Assembly (NCBI RefSeq): GCF_030272615.1
Contig: NC_081413.1
Span: 142,073,872-142,137,871, forward strand
Reading direction: 5' to 3'
From: Cryptomeria japonica
Taxonomy: Eukaryota; Streptophyta; Pinopsida; Cupressales; Cupressaceae
DNA length: 64,000 nucleotides
Under the pieces are notes generated by a model. That model ran no database searches. It worked only from the letters and a program-made list of their open reading frames with translations, and had not been told where the DNA came from. The number at the start of each line of letters is the position of its first letter. Position 1 is the first letter of the stretch. This document shows, piece by piece, positions 44,006 through 55,800 of this stretch. The position numbers and the translations under genes are program-made.

Positions 44006-47000
44006 CATATCAAAATCAAAATAAACCACTGAGCTAGAACACAAGGAACCTAAAACACAAGTTGAAGGTAAAATCCTTTGATTAAAGATATCAATTCAAT
44101 TTTTGATAATCATATATTTCAATCTAACATTGATGAAGACAAAGATGGAAAAACCAATTTACAAGAAAAGTTGGAATAAGGAGATGAACAAATCATCATC
44201 TCAAAAGTTTCAAATGAAGAGGTTGACAATAGAGATGGGAAATTTGTTTTGAACAAACCTAAGATGGAAGTTTGGAGGAATGAGAATATTGATTTTCCAC
44301 TAGAATAGTATAATACAAGTATGGTGATGTTGAAGAGGGTAATTTATCAATTAATAGCTCAAGGTATTGTAAAGATTTTAGAATTATTTCCTCTACCTAT
44401 TGCTTTGTAAAAATACTATTATCAAAGAAAACATGCAAGAATGGGTGTTCATCATTGCAATAGCTCATTTTCTATGTTATTGTAATGTCATAAACTGTAT
44501 CCCTATATAATTTCATACTCACTTAGACCTTACTTTAGCATTCTATCCTTTCATACCCTAATTATGCTGAATTCTGCTCACACAAGATTCAAATTGCAAT
44601 CCTCATTTTCTCCTTGTTGTGTGGTCCATTGTTTAGCCTTGATAGTTTGGACAATGACACCACCTCAAGGGGCCCAAGTTTGGACCCTTCAACAGGTCAT
44701 AAAATGCAGGTGAGAATTCCTTTCTTATGTTAGCCCTCTTAAAAAAATTCAAACACATTTCATGAGGTGAGGTATAAAAGCAAGCCTTACCCCTTCATTT
44801 GAGATAACTATCTCTCAAGTCCATCACCTCTCAATTACATCATTCAAGTTCAAATTCAAATTTAAGTGGGAAGGTGATCAAGCATTATCAAGGTAGTGAC
44901 GAAGAGGTCAAGTATTCATATTTCAAGCATTGAAGATGGAATCCATGATCAATATATTATGAAGACATTCCTACATTCGTACATGCCAACATCTTTATGA
45001 ATTTTTCAACACAAAATAAACTCATGAAGGTGTAACATTCCAATTTCAACATTTCAATTCCAGATCTAGCCTCTAACCTTTTTAAGGCATGCTTTCCATT
45101 TCAATTTCAATTCAATTATAGGGTTAATTCAAAACTTGAGGTTTGACCTAGGAAAACCGCTATAAACAACATAATTTTCCTTCTACTATGTGCAAGCGAC
45201 AGATTAAAAAGACAATAGTTATAGATTTGGGAAGAGAAAATAGAGACAAAAATTCATCTTTTGTAGAGTTAGAAATTGGAGGACAAGGTCGCCCCAAGAA
45301 AAAATGTTCAACACTTTTCTGGAAAAACTTTAAGGAAACTCTCATAACAACATCTCGATTTTGAAAATACATCTGTTGTCCACATTCGAGTTCTTGGATA
45401 AGGGAACCCCAAGAGAAATTGTCTAGCATTTTTGAGTTCAGATTTTAGACACAGGTTCCCCTCTACTTCCTCTTTCCAAATCTATACATTATGTGTGCAT
45501 GTCTAATTTGACACTATCTATGCATGTTGATTACTATCAATTTCACATCTTTATCCCTAGATCTTGCATTCAATTTATATCTTTCCATAGCTCATTTTCA
45601 AATCGATTTAAGGAGTATTGAATTCACCTTGTGCTTAGTCCCTTTTCAATCAAATTTGAGATTGAGCCAAGTGGATCCATTCTCCTTCTAGGTGTAATCA
45701 TCGAGAAAGTAGGTTTAGTTCCTAGTTTGCATGCATAAATTTGCGAACCCTATTTCCCAACATTACAGTTACTACAATATTCTTGTCATGATGGAGAGCA
45801 TGCAAAAGGGATAGATCATTTTACAAAGGTTCAAAATTGTTGGAACGTAAGAATGTGGGATCCAAATGAGAAGATAAGACAAATAAAGAATTTTTTTGAT
45901 AGGTTGAATACTAGATTAATAAAATTAATTCATGGCTCTAGACTATCAAATTCAAAAATTAATGTTGTATTAGAAAGGCATAGTGGAAGCATGTTGGTGT
46001 CTCTCCAACTTTGAGTTTGGAAAAAGAGAATGAATTCCTTGTTAACAACCTAAGGTATGAAGAGAAATTTCAATTTTTAGATTTGTTTCTTCTCTTTATG
46101 CCAATACAAAAATCTTTTCAACAAATGGAGTGTGCTAAAAGGGAAATTAGGGTAAGAGATACAATTTGTAAAGTTAGGAATGTGGATTCAATACTAAAAA
46201 TTCAAGGTTATTCTTGCAAATGGAATCCAAGTGATGTTATCAGGATCAAAACAAATGGATGATTTAATGTTTTTAATGAGTTTACCATTTTACTCATCTA
46301 TATTGAAAGAAAGTCTATATGAGTTTTTGGTACTCTGACCATGTTGTGAAGGATTGATGTTTACAACTCATAGACAAGCTTATGAGTGATTTCCATGTGG
46401 CTCAGATAGTCACTTTAGGGTGTTTGATGTTACAAGTTCTTGAGTGAGCAATTTGCTTGGTTTTGTTGAATATGAATAACATTTAAGGGTGTGGTAAGCA
46501 ATACGATATTCATTTTGAGTTTTAGATGCTTTCAAATTAGGGTAGAGCAATCTTCAAAAAGTTATCACCACCAGATAAAAGATTCTAATATGCCATGAAG
46601 TTGGAATTTATCTTGTATCAAAATTCACATGTCAGAATGATGCCACTAATGCTCAAGGTGTACATAAGGATGCAACACCATTAGGTATGGAAGGAAACAT
46701 AAGAGCTGAAATAAGTTTGAATAGATTCTATATCATTGTGTGGGTAATTATAGTTATGCCATTGACATAATTTATGGTTTACTATTATTATACCCATTTA
46801 ATAGTGAATTGTGACTTAGTATATTTGATAATAAGTAAAAGCACTTGTGTACGAGCTCATTTGTATACATTCACAAGTATTGCAATATATGGTATATTGG
46901 GCATCTCACTCATAGGAAGGAATATTTTCTATTTTGTAAATACTAATGGAGAGTTCTCAAATGTCATGTGGTTTATCACCATTGATAATTTGGTTAAAAG

Positions 47001-48643
47001 GATTTTTTTTACAATGATTCCCTTATATGATAACACAAATCACCAAGATGATAAATAAATGAGTACTTATGAAAATGATTGGAATAAAAGGAAACTCCCT
47101 AAATATGAGAAGGTAATTAACTCATGGTTTATATTTATTATTTCATATTTCTTCCATTTAGTAGCTAAAGGAAAGGGAGTTGGTTTAGTTAGATTGTTGA
47201 GGAAATGTCTCATAACAAGTGAGAAAATAAAATGGGAAGGATTAAAAGAGGGAGTAATCAAGGAAATTATTAACTTTTTTAATATGTGAAAACATGATAT
47301 AAATGTGCCTCCCACTATCATACTAGAAACTTATTCGAGTGATTAGTATGCACTAATGACTAGAATCAAAGAATGCATAGACCTCCATCATAATGAATTG
47401 CTTTTTATTAAGGCGAAACCAAGTTTTGAAGGGACCCAAAACCCTTTAGAAACATATTTTGAATGGATTTGGAACCCTCAACCAGAATGTTGTCATAGCC
47501 AAAGGAACATGAAAGCACCCAACAACCATGGGTTATTTTGGCTCCCATAGCCATATACATGGGTTTTAAAAATAGGCTCCCACAACCTAAAACAAAAGCT
47601 ACAAGAAGAACAACCAACCTGAAACCAATCCCCAACCAAGAACTATAAAGATTTACATTTAGAGCTACTCTTGTGGGAGAGGAGAGTCATGTCAAAAGAG
47701 GGCTTAGAGAACTTAGCTTTATTACCCTTAACATAAATCCAACCCACTTCCACTTGTGTTGCGGGTCAGTGCAAGAAGCTGAGTTCACTTTTTGGCCAAA
47801 AAGTGGAAGTGGTTTCCCTAATTTTCAGGTTTTGTCTCATTTGAGCTTAAATTTTAAAACACTTGGAGATTGAATCTTGGAAAAAGTCAGTAATATAAAA
47901 GATATCCCTCTGAGTCTACTTTCCAAATATGTAATTTATTTTAATGGCCACATAATAACAAATAACTTTTTGAATGGAGTTCTAAAAACTGTTTTAAAAA
48001 TGTTTGTTTCAAGACCATACCATGCATGTGTACGATCGACACTTTTTGACACAATTAAAATTATTTTCTCAAACCATTTTGGGAAATGGTTTGTAACACA
48101 CTGAAGATTGATGAGCATATTTTTTTGTATGTTTTTTTAAAATATTTTTTTAAATTAATTTTTTAATGACCGTAATTATCTTTTTAAAAATTTGGCATGT
48201 ATGGCCCACATAATTTGCCGTAAACTTAACATTTTTTTATTTTATTTTTTTTAAATAGAAAAGAATTTTGTGTATATTGATGACATATACTTTTTTTTTC
48301 AAAATTCGTTAAAATAAAAAAGCTATGAAATTAACAAAATTAGTTAATATTTCAAGTTTATGGACCCGATTTAGTATAAATTAAATGAAAAATAGTTAAA
48401 ATAATCATTTTAAAAAAAAATTAACATATTTAGAATCTAGACAGTATAATTTGAAATGGGTTTTAATTTCGTATAAAAAATCTCTAATTAGAAGCACATA
48501 AACTATTTTAGAAGTTTATATTTGTGCTTTCATTCATAGAGATTTGAATTTGCAGGTACATGTCTTGAGTGTGGCCATCCTAGGCCTATCTTGGACCTAA
48601 TCCATAGGTAAGTGGTGGGTTGTGGAATCAACTTCCACAGAAC
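44006..48643. other. Unidentified decayed DNA
   Basis: About 4.6 kb, AT-rich, with no domain I recognise. The best open stretch is 46774-47289 (plus): 94 codons, a TAA, then 76 codons in the same frame (TSIAIYGILGISLIGRNIFY; VAKGKGVGLVRLLRKCLITS); it may be a decayed ORF but matches nothing I know. 47408-48118 and 48120-48540 are A/T-rich without structure. Confidence 0.3.
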
Positions 48644-48976
48644 AGGCCCCCGTTTTGAAAATGGGGGCCCATTTACGAAACGGGGACCCGTTCCTTTTTT
48701 AACCGTTGGTTTTCGAAATGGGCCCCCATTTTTAAAATGGTCGTTATATAAATAAGAACAACACGGGGGCCCATTTTTGATCTCCTTTTCTCACTACAGT
48801 TACAGGTAAAAATGATAAAATGTGCTAAAAAAAAATGGGTAAAATTGGATTTAAAAACGGGACCCCATTTTGTTTTCAAGCGGGCCCCCATTTGAGAACA
48901 AAACGGGGGCCTGTTTAGTTTCTCCTCGGGCCCCCGTTACTTTTTGCCTCAGGGGCCCAAAGCAAAAATGGGCCCT
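48644..48976. repeat. Cluster of GGGGGCCC / GGGCCCCC motifs
   Basis: At least eleven blocks of the type (A/C)GGGGGCCC(A/G)TTT or its reverse, including at 48644, 48663, 48681, 48719, 48764, 48858, 48881, 48904, 48928, 48952 and 48971, separated by A/T-rich DNA. Spacing is irregular (17-95 bp) and orientation mixed. It stands out sharply from its AT-rich surroundings. Confidence 0.8.
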
Positions 48977-49100
48977 TGTTTCTAAGAGCGCATTTTCAAG
49001 CGTGCGAACCTCCACCAATTTGTGACCCATTACCTTGCACTTACCCTTGCCTTACCATGCCAAGCCAACGAAAGACCACCTTTATTCTAAGACTAAATGC

Positions 49101-50284
49101 CTACTCCATCATCTCAGAGATGTCATCATTTTTCCTCCCTACAGGCATGACATTGTCAAAAAAGCCACCAGATTTGATAGTCGGAACACTATTACAAGAA
49201 ATTGCAACCTGAGACCCATTCCCTCGCTCTTTAGGGGTTTCAACATGATAATCTTGCACAACTTTAAAAACACCACCATTTGTGACATCTAGAGAGGATG
49301 CCAGAAGACCCCATGAATCCATCGCAACCACCTGAGAAAAATTCCTATGTTGCTTAGATTTCTTCTCAACGGTATAATGTTGTTCAGAAACACCTTTCCA
49401 CCATGTAGTCGTCATTGCCTTTTTTCTCAAATCCAGATTGTGTAGCCACATGACCTATTTTAAAACATCTTCTACTCCATAAGGGTATCCCTTCATAGTC
49501 CAAATATTTAACCCAAGAACCCTTACAAGATTTGAGTAATATCTCAACAGGAAGCCCTTTTGAAACATCCATTTCAACCAGAATGTCAGCAAAGGTAGAG
49601 TGAAAAATATCAGATGATTCATCATCCACCATCAAAAATTCTCCAAGGGATTCACCAACTTCCTCTAAAAGAGGATCAACCCATAAATGAAAGGGGAGAT
49701 TAGGAAGCCAAACCCAAATCAAGATCTTATTAAAAGTTTCAGAAGAAGGGTTGAAATTAGAGTGTCAAGGTTTAATCATCAACAAAAATTTGTCCTCCCA
49801 GCTAAAATAATGATCACATAAGATTTTATTTCTATCTTGAGCATTCTCAAACTTTGCAATAAAAAACCCTTTAGCCATGGGCTAAATATGAACTTTACTA
49901 GTAATGAGAGGCTCCCAATGTTCTGAGATCTAGGTATGCAGTTGAGGGAGGCTGGGTAAAAAACCCTTAAGCCGACATATCCCACCTTGTGTGGAAAAAA
50001 CAATAATCTATTTCCTCTTTTGTCTCCACTTTCAACTTAATGAAAATGGCATTTGCAACATGAATGAACCCACCATCAAATGACCATATCCTTTTTCGTG
50101 ATCTTAGAGCCTCACCAATCCACCTCCGCTCGATGAACGCAATCACACCAGAACTAGTGGGGACATTTGAAAAAACCCTAGCATCATATAACAACCAAGT
50201 CTTCAAACCCCTTTCATGACAAACAGTTGCGTCTCCTCGATAGTAAATTGTTGTCCTTTCCCCTTCTTGTTTAGTATGCCTCAC
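49101..50284 (-). pseudogene. DUF4283-type nucleic-acid-binding protein (LINE ORF1-like), frameshifted
   Basis: On the minus strand, in three frames: GFFIAKFENAQDRNKILCDH near 49865, then IWVWLPNLPFHLWVDPLLEE, VGESLGEFLMVDDESSDIFH, ADILVEMDVSKGLPVEILLK and DYEGIPLWSRRCFKIGHVAT (49722-49420). This is the DUF4283 domain with a following CCHC-type finger (first Cys lost), as in ORF1 of plant L1-type LINEs and in many gene fragments derived from them. Upstream (50284-49967) is less clear, and 49384-49101 is hydrophilic. No endonuclease or RT of ORF2 follows downstream, which is odd for a LINE because truncation normally removes the 5' end. Confidence 0.7.
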
Positions 50285-51299
50285 TCCCTATGGAATACTA
50301 GTGACTAGAGTTGTTGACTTCCCTGGTTGATCTCCCTACCCAAATCTCCCACATAAAATCCCCATTCTAACTTCCCTAAACATGTTACCCTACGTTGTTA
50401 TTCAAAGAGGCAATTGTACCTTGCGGGGTGGCGGGATACAAAGTATCATAATGAATTGTTGTTTGTAGGTTCAATACTTAGATTTGGGTGGAGTATTTAT
50501 TATTTTTATAGGATGTTATTTTTTGATTCTCAAGTGTACTATTTCTATTCTAAATCTGATCTTGAAGTTGTATTTCACATCCTTCAAGTTGAAGAAAAGT
50601 TTGTGACAATTGGTATAGTTTTCAACAAGTTGTATCTCAACAACTCAGAGGTTAATGAAGTAATTGTTTCCCAATTGTGTAATTATTGTTATGAGGGATG
50701 CATTCATGGTTATAACATTTTTTTTGAGTGTCAAAATTATATTTGTGTCACAATAATGTGTTTCAAGTGTTCATGGTGCCAATTATTAAGTGCTAGTGCA
50801 TGCATACATTTGAGATAGATGGTTGTGAGAGGAAGGATATTTATGGAAAAAGAATGGAGACATATCACATACCAACTAATATACTTGGTAATATGGTTAC
50901 AGTTTTGTGATTTATATAATAATATTACTCATCCCAAGTTTACCACTCAAAATATTTTCAGAATGTTAACAAGAACGAGAGGCAAAATTGCACTTGGTAT
51001 ATCTTTGTGTGAAAAGGTAGACCAACAAAAGTATGAGGCAAAATACACTAAAGAGTTCAGAGATGGCACAAAATTTTAACGTCAAATAGATGGAAAAAAA
51101 ATTTGTTAACATGTGGATGGAAATATATCCGATTTGTGTTTCAAATCAACAAAATTCTTGGGTGAAATGGTTAAATGTAGGAGAGTGTTGTTATAATACC
51201 TTCCATCACATGTCCATTGTTGTATGCAAACAACTAGAGATTAAATAAATTTTTTGAGAATATATGGTTTTTGTTATATTGTATCCATATAAGTAAATT
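50285..51299. other. Unidentified segment
   Basis: Two plus-strand open stretches (50414-50818, 50819-51079) have no motif I recognise; the first is rich in C, Y and F and may be chance. It could be decayed sequence of the chromovirus whose C-terminus follows. Confidence 0.25.
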
Positions 51300-51663
51300 T
51301 CCTTTGACAATAGTAGAAAAGAGGGGCTCAAGCCTAAGTTTAATGGATCCTACATAATCATCTGAAAGGTAGGATAGGTATCTAATGAACTAGAGTTGCC
51401 ACCATGCTGAAAGGTACACAATCTCCTTAATGTTTCATATCTCAAGAATGTGGTTGAGCAACAAAAAATAACTTCATTTGAGTTACCATCCTTGGATGAC
51501 AAGGGGAAATTCATTTCTATTCCTGTGGAGGTTTTGGAAATAAGAGGAAAGAAGATAAGAAACATGAGCATTATAGAGTACCTAATTAAATGGAAAGGTT
51601 TGCAATTGAAGATACAAAAGGGGAAGGGTCATAGATTCTCAACCATCCAAATCTTCATTGCTT
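51300..51663 (+). pseudogene. Chromovirus (Ty3/gypsy) integrase C-terminus with chromodomain
   Basis: RGLKPKFNGSYIII then KVG, SNELELPPC, NVSYLKNVVEQQKITSFELP, DDKGKFISIPVEVLEIRGKK, IRNMSIIEYLIKWKGLQLK: the GPY/F-like end of integrase (here G-S-Y) followed by the chromodomain signature EYLIKWKGL of plant chromoviruses. The chromodomain directs integration to marked chromatin. Stops occur at about 51365 and 51378, and the domain ends early in a basic stretch. Upstream pol is not recognisable. Confidence 0.8.
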
Positions 51664-51681
51664 GAGGAACAAACAATCTTT

Positions 51682-51694
51682 GGAAGGGAGGACT
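51682..51694 (+). other. Polypurine tract of the chromovirus fragment
   Basis: GGAAGGGAGGACT directly before TGTAATATTCC, about 20 bp after the pol end. Confidence 0.65.
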
Positions 51695-52165
51695 TGTAAT
51701 ATTCCTGTTTAAAAAATAACACTTTCTAATTTTAGTAACCCTGACTTTACATTTATAGAAAGTCAAGTTTTGCAGATAAACTAAGAAAGTCAAATTATCA
51801 AAATGATTAATTAAATCAGAATTAGTCACAATTAATAAATTCTATTTGAAATGTTGCTAAAACCTAAAAGATGGTGTGAGTTTTGAATTAGCAACTTTAT
51901 CTTCCAAACTAAAAATAGAAGTAGTCAATCTAGGGTATAAAATTAATAATTTTGGAATGACATGTTAGGAGATGGTTTCCAAAGAGGAAATGTATGTTTA
52001 TAATTGGAAACTCAATAATTTTACCTCTTAGGTATTGGATTGTGGCACCTAGGATTGAGTTTTAATAAGTTCCTAATTATCTGGTTTGAGTTGGGAAGAA
52101 TCATTCCTCTCTCCCTTTTGCTAATAAATAGGCCGCTAAACTAATGAAGAATTGATCTCTACATT
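51695..52165 (+). repeat. Chromovirus 3' LTR, truncated or end undefined
   Basis: Starts TGTAATATTCCTGTTT after the polypurine tract. The end is not clear; similarity to the next LTR begins at 52166. 'ctctacattt' just before 52166 may be its decayed end or the target site of the next element. Confidence 0.5.
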
Positions 52166-53670
52166 TGTTGAACCCAAGGAAGGATTGAGAAATGAGGGGG
52201 GTGTGATTCAATCCAAACAAACAATTACATCAACACATATCCAACACATGAACACCAAGGTTTATATGTGGAAAACCCAAACAAGGAAAAACCATGGTGG
52301 GAGTTAAACCCACAAGATAGTCCACTATTTATGAAATGATTACAAAGATAGAGCTCACTGCTCTAGACTTATACACCAAGGCTAATTTATCATAGGATAA
52401 GATACAAAGAGGACTTGCAAAACCTGAAGCTAACTGAAGAGGGGGAAAACTAGGTTAATGATCAAATCAAATAGAAACATAAACATACATTCAAATGAAG
52501 CAAAAAACCTTTTATAACTTAGTCTTCTCTTCTTTCTCTGATTGAGCTTGAAGAGGATGTGAGCCCAAGTTCTCTACTTGATTTTCTCCTTGACATGGTG
52601 GATTGTGGATTGCTCTCCACTACACAACAAATGGATTAGGATTGATGGTTGAGTGATGGATAGATGTGGCTTAGATGAGGTATGAATTTGGTATATAAGG
52701 GTGCTTTAGATGGATTTGAATCTCAAATTGATAACATTAATTTACTTGAGAGATGGATGATTTATGAGGAGAGGAGACTCCAATTTATAGATTGGAGGGG
52801 CCCAAAATGGTGTCAAGACTGATCCTGAATGAAGGGCTAGGATTGAAAGAAAGTTGGAGAGGATTGAGAGGACAAAGTGGGAGATCCAAGAGATTTTCCA
52901 TAAAGGAATTAATTGTCTCCACACTCTTCAAGTACATGGGGAAGAGTTCCCCAAGTACATTGGGAAGAGAGGAAAAGGAATATCAAATTCCTTGAGAGAT
53001 GACAAATGAATCAAAAATTCCAAAATAAGAGAATGTGTGGGGAGAATAAATGGAGAAAGGAATTAAAAATTCCTTGGGAAGAAGAGTGGAGAGATTCAAG
53101 GAATTTTAAATTCATTATAAGAGCCAAAGTTGGTGCATTTAAGGTTTAGAAGGTGAGATGATAAAGCCATTAATGGAAAGAGGCCGACTCATCCCTAATT
53201 AAGGTGATTAGGGATGTGCAACTGATTAAAGGGATTGACTAGGTGGGTTAATGAGGGATTAGGAGTGCAAGTGGGAATGTTAGGAGGATGTGACATGATG
53301 AGAGAGAATGAGTGGAGGAATATTAAATTGGTGGAAATGATAAGCATGATTAGAGTAGGATTAATTAGGCTAGATGATAGGATTAGGAAGGGTGATTCAT
53401 AGGAATCAAGGGATTAGCTAATTAATTAGGATTAATTAACTAATTAGCATTTAAAAGAAATATTAGTTCAGGTTGGGGATTGAAATGATTTTTAGAAGAA
53501 TGAGATATAATTAATTTTGGTAAATCAATTATAAGGTTGAGGGATAAAACTAATTGAATGTAATTTAAGTAATTTTGAGAAGAATAAAGGCTAAAATAAT
53601 TAATGAAATTAATTATCCAAGAAGGGATAAATTAATTAAATATTAATTTAATTAATTTTGGAAATCTACA
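52166..53670 (-). repeat. LTR E: 3' LTR of a minus-strand element (1505 bp)
   Basis: Plus-strand view starts TGTTGAACCCAAGGAAGG and ends AAATCTACA. On the minus strand AAAGAGGGGCAAAA (53684-53671) is a polypurine tract directly before TGTAGATTTCC. It carries ATGAGGGGGGTGTGATTCAA and GTGGAAAACCCAAACAAGG with AAAAACCATGGTGGGAG, the module shared with the other copia LTRs here. No coding region for its element was found to the right. Confidence 0.65.
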
Positions 53671-55511
53671 TTTTGCCCCTCTTTGATATAGCATCATGAA
53701 GTGATATTATATCAAAGAAGAATAAAACATAGTGGACAGAAAGGACAAAGACTAGTAGAATGATGCCCCAACCATAGGTGAAATGGGGAAGGATGAGGAG
53801 GAGGTAGTGTTATGCCCCCTCAAGAGTACATGTGAATTCCAAGAACATGAGTATGCTCTCTAAATGGATATGAGTACTAGAGGATGAAAGTTTGTGAAAA
53901 AAATAAGGATGATGAAGGTGTGGATAAATGAATAAAGTGGAGTCTTAGGAAAAATGGACAGGAATGATGAAGGAGATGAATGGATGGATGGGATTTGTTG
54001 TGTAAAATGTGGAGAGAAAACCTAGTTTTGATATTGTAACGAACTATCTACACCACTAACCATAAAAGTCAGGATGTTGTGAATATCGAATGCATGGACT
54101 AGAATCTCAAACAATAGGCTATCTCAATGCACATAGGTTCACAAACACAGATGAAGGTGTAAGTGCAAGGTTGTTAGATTGTACAAGAGAAACCATCAAA
54201 CACACCATACCACAAACATATGCCCCAATATACACCAATCCAAGACATACCAGGATATAAAATGATCAAGGTAGCCCTGAATAGTTGTAGAAATAGGACA
54301 CAAAATTGAAATCAAAGCAAAAAGACCAATCATGCACGCGAAACACACATGGCCAATTGACATCTCTTTCCAAGAGTAGGATGAGGATTTGGATAGGATA
54401 CTAGACATGGGAAGGATACATCTTGATGGACAAGAAGATGGATTTTGATAAACTACCATACATGGGAAGAATGCATCTTGATGGGCAAGATGTGGATAGA
54501 TTGATAGATGAAAAATGACAAGCTGGTTGTGTGGGGTCTGCAGATGAGAGGATTTTCTCTTGGATTTGGTTAACACATCGTGGATAAGTGTTTGGATTAC
54601 TCACAAGTTAATATAAGCTCAGATAGATGGGAAAAACTTAGTATGATGGGGATCACATAGGGATTAGATAAGATGGGAGGGGCTTAATGATGGAATAGGA
54701 TAGGATGGATGGAGAGTATGATTATATATGATAGGATTGAATGGTAGATATAGGATAAATGGAGTGGGACCAATGATAAGGGAGAACTAAAGCTTAGTAA
54801 AAGGATGGAATGGATGGAGAGATTGCTTGGATATGAGATGGAGGGATTAAGTAGATGGGTAGTGATAGGATATGGAGGACTAAAGGATGAAAGATAGGTG
54901 GATTGGGGATCTAAGAACTATGTTGCAAAGGAGGAAAATTCCCCACTAAAGGTAGTGCAATTAAGGATGGAAGGACGACAGATACAAATGTATGGCATTG
55001 AAGGATAAGGTGTATAAGGGATATGAATGGTGGAGGGATGAAGGCCTATGTTTCCCAAAGCATGCAAGGATATTATTTTACCTCTATCTTGATCTAGATA
55101 AAAGGTATGAATGGAGGATGAGGGATATGAGATGAAGGATAGTCAAGATCAAGGATAGGAAATGAGAATGGACTTAGATAGGATCCGGATAAAGGATAAT
55201 GGATATGGATGATGTGGGTGGTAGAGGGGCATGGATGAAGATTTCCCCCAAATGTAGAGTGCAAGAGGATGGGGGATTACACATGACACTTTTTTACCTA
55301 GTTTTCATCATGCTACTTACCCAAGGTACCACAAGTAGTGGTTTTCACCATTGGATAGATTTTTTCTCTTTTACTTTTTTTTTTGTTGGATTCTTGGAAT
55401 AGTTTGGATGGATATAGATGAGGATAAATGGAAGTGGAAAATAGTGGATGCATGAAAGGGAGATGGAGGGAGGACTCAAGAATCTAGTTCCATGGATAGT
55501 ATTCCTTAAAA
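53671..55511. repeat. GGAT/GATG-rich purine-biased tract
   Basis: About 1.8 kb, especially 53940-55460, of dispersed GGAT, GATGG and AGGATG words on the plus strand with few C. 'acatgggaagratrcatctt' is repeated at 54405 and 54460 (55 bp apart). It is presumably the interior of the element owning LTR E, degraded or expanded by slippage. No supported gene. Confidence 0.55.
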
Positions 55512-55800
55512 TGTTATCAACAATCAAGAAGGAAGACTAAGAGGGGGGTTGAATCAGTCTTCTCTGAATCCAAAAAATTAAACTCCAAAACAAAATCGAT
55601 AAACTGCAGCAATAGACAAATAAGCAAATTAACAACACAACACACAACACCAAGATTTTTGACATGGAAAACTTGGTTAAGGAAAAAACCACAATGGGAA
55701 CCTACCCACAGTAAGTTGATACTCTACAATAGTATGTGATAATATTACAATGGGGAATGCATATATAAATTCCATATATGCATGCCTCATTCAAGATTTT
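55512..55800 (-). repeat. LTR F: end of another copia-type LTR
   Basis: Plus-strand view TGTTATCAACAATC, then ACTAAGAGGGGGGTTGAATCAG and CATGGAAAACTTGGTTAAGG with AAAAAACCACAATGGGA: the same order of motifs as in 28622-28830. There is no primer-binding site before it, and similarity fades by about 55800. Truncated. Confidence 0.5.

Noticed and set aside
46774-47289. Possible membrane protein gene (94 + 76 codons)
   Set aside because: One stop splits it, composition follows the AT-rich background and no motif is present. It is only mentioned under the unassigned region.
55512-55800. LTR F as the 5' LTR partner of LTR E (52166-53670)
   Set aside because: The end sequences differ (TGTTATCAACAATC versus TGTTGAACCCAAGG), no primer-binding site precedes LTR F, and no matching target duplication was found.
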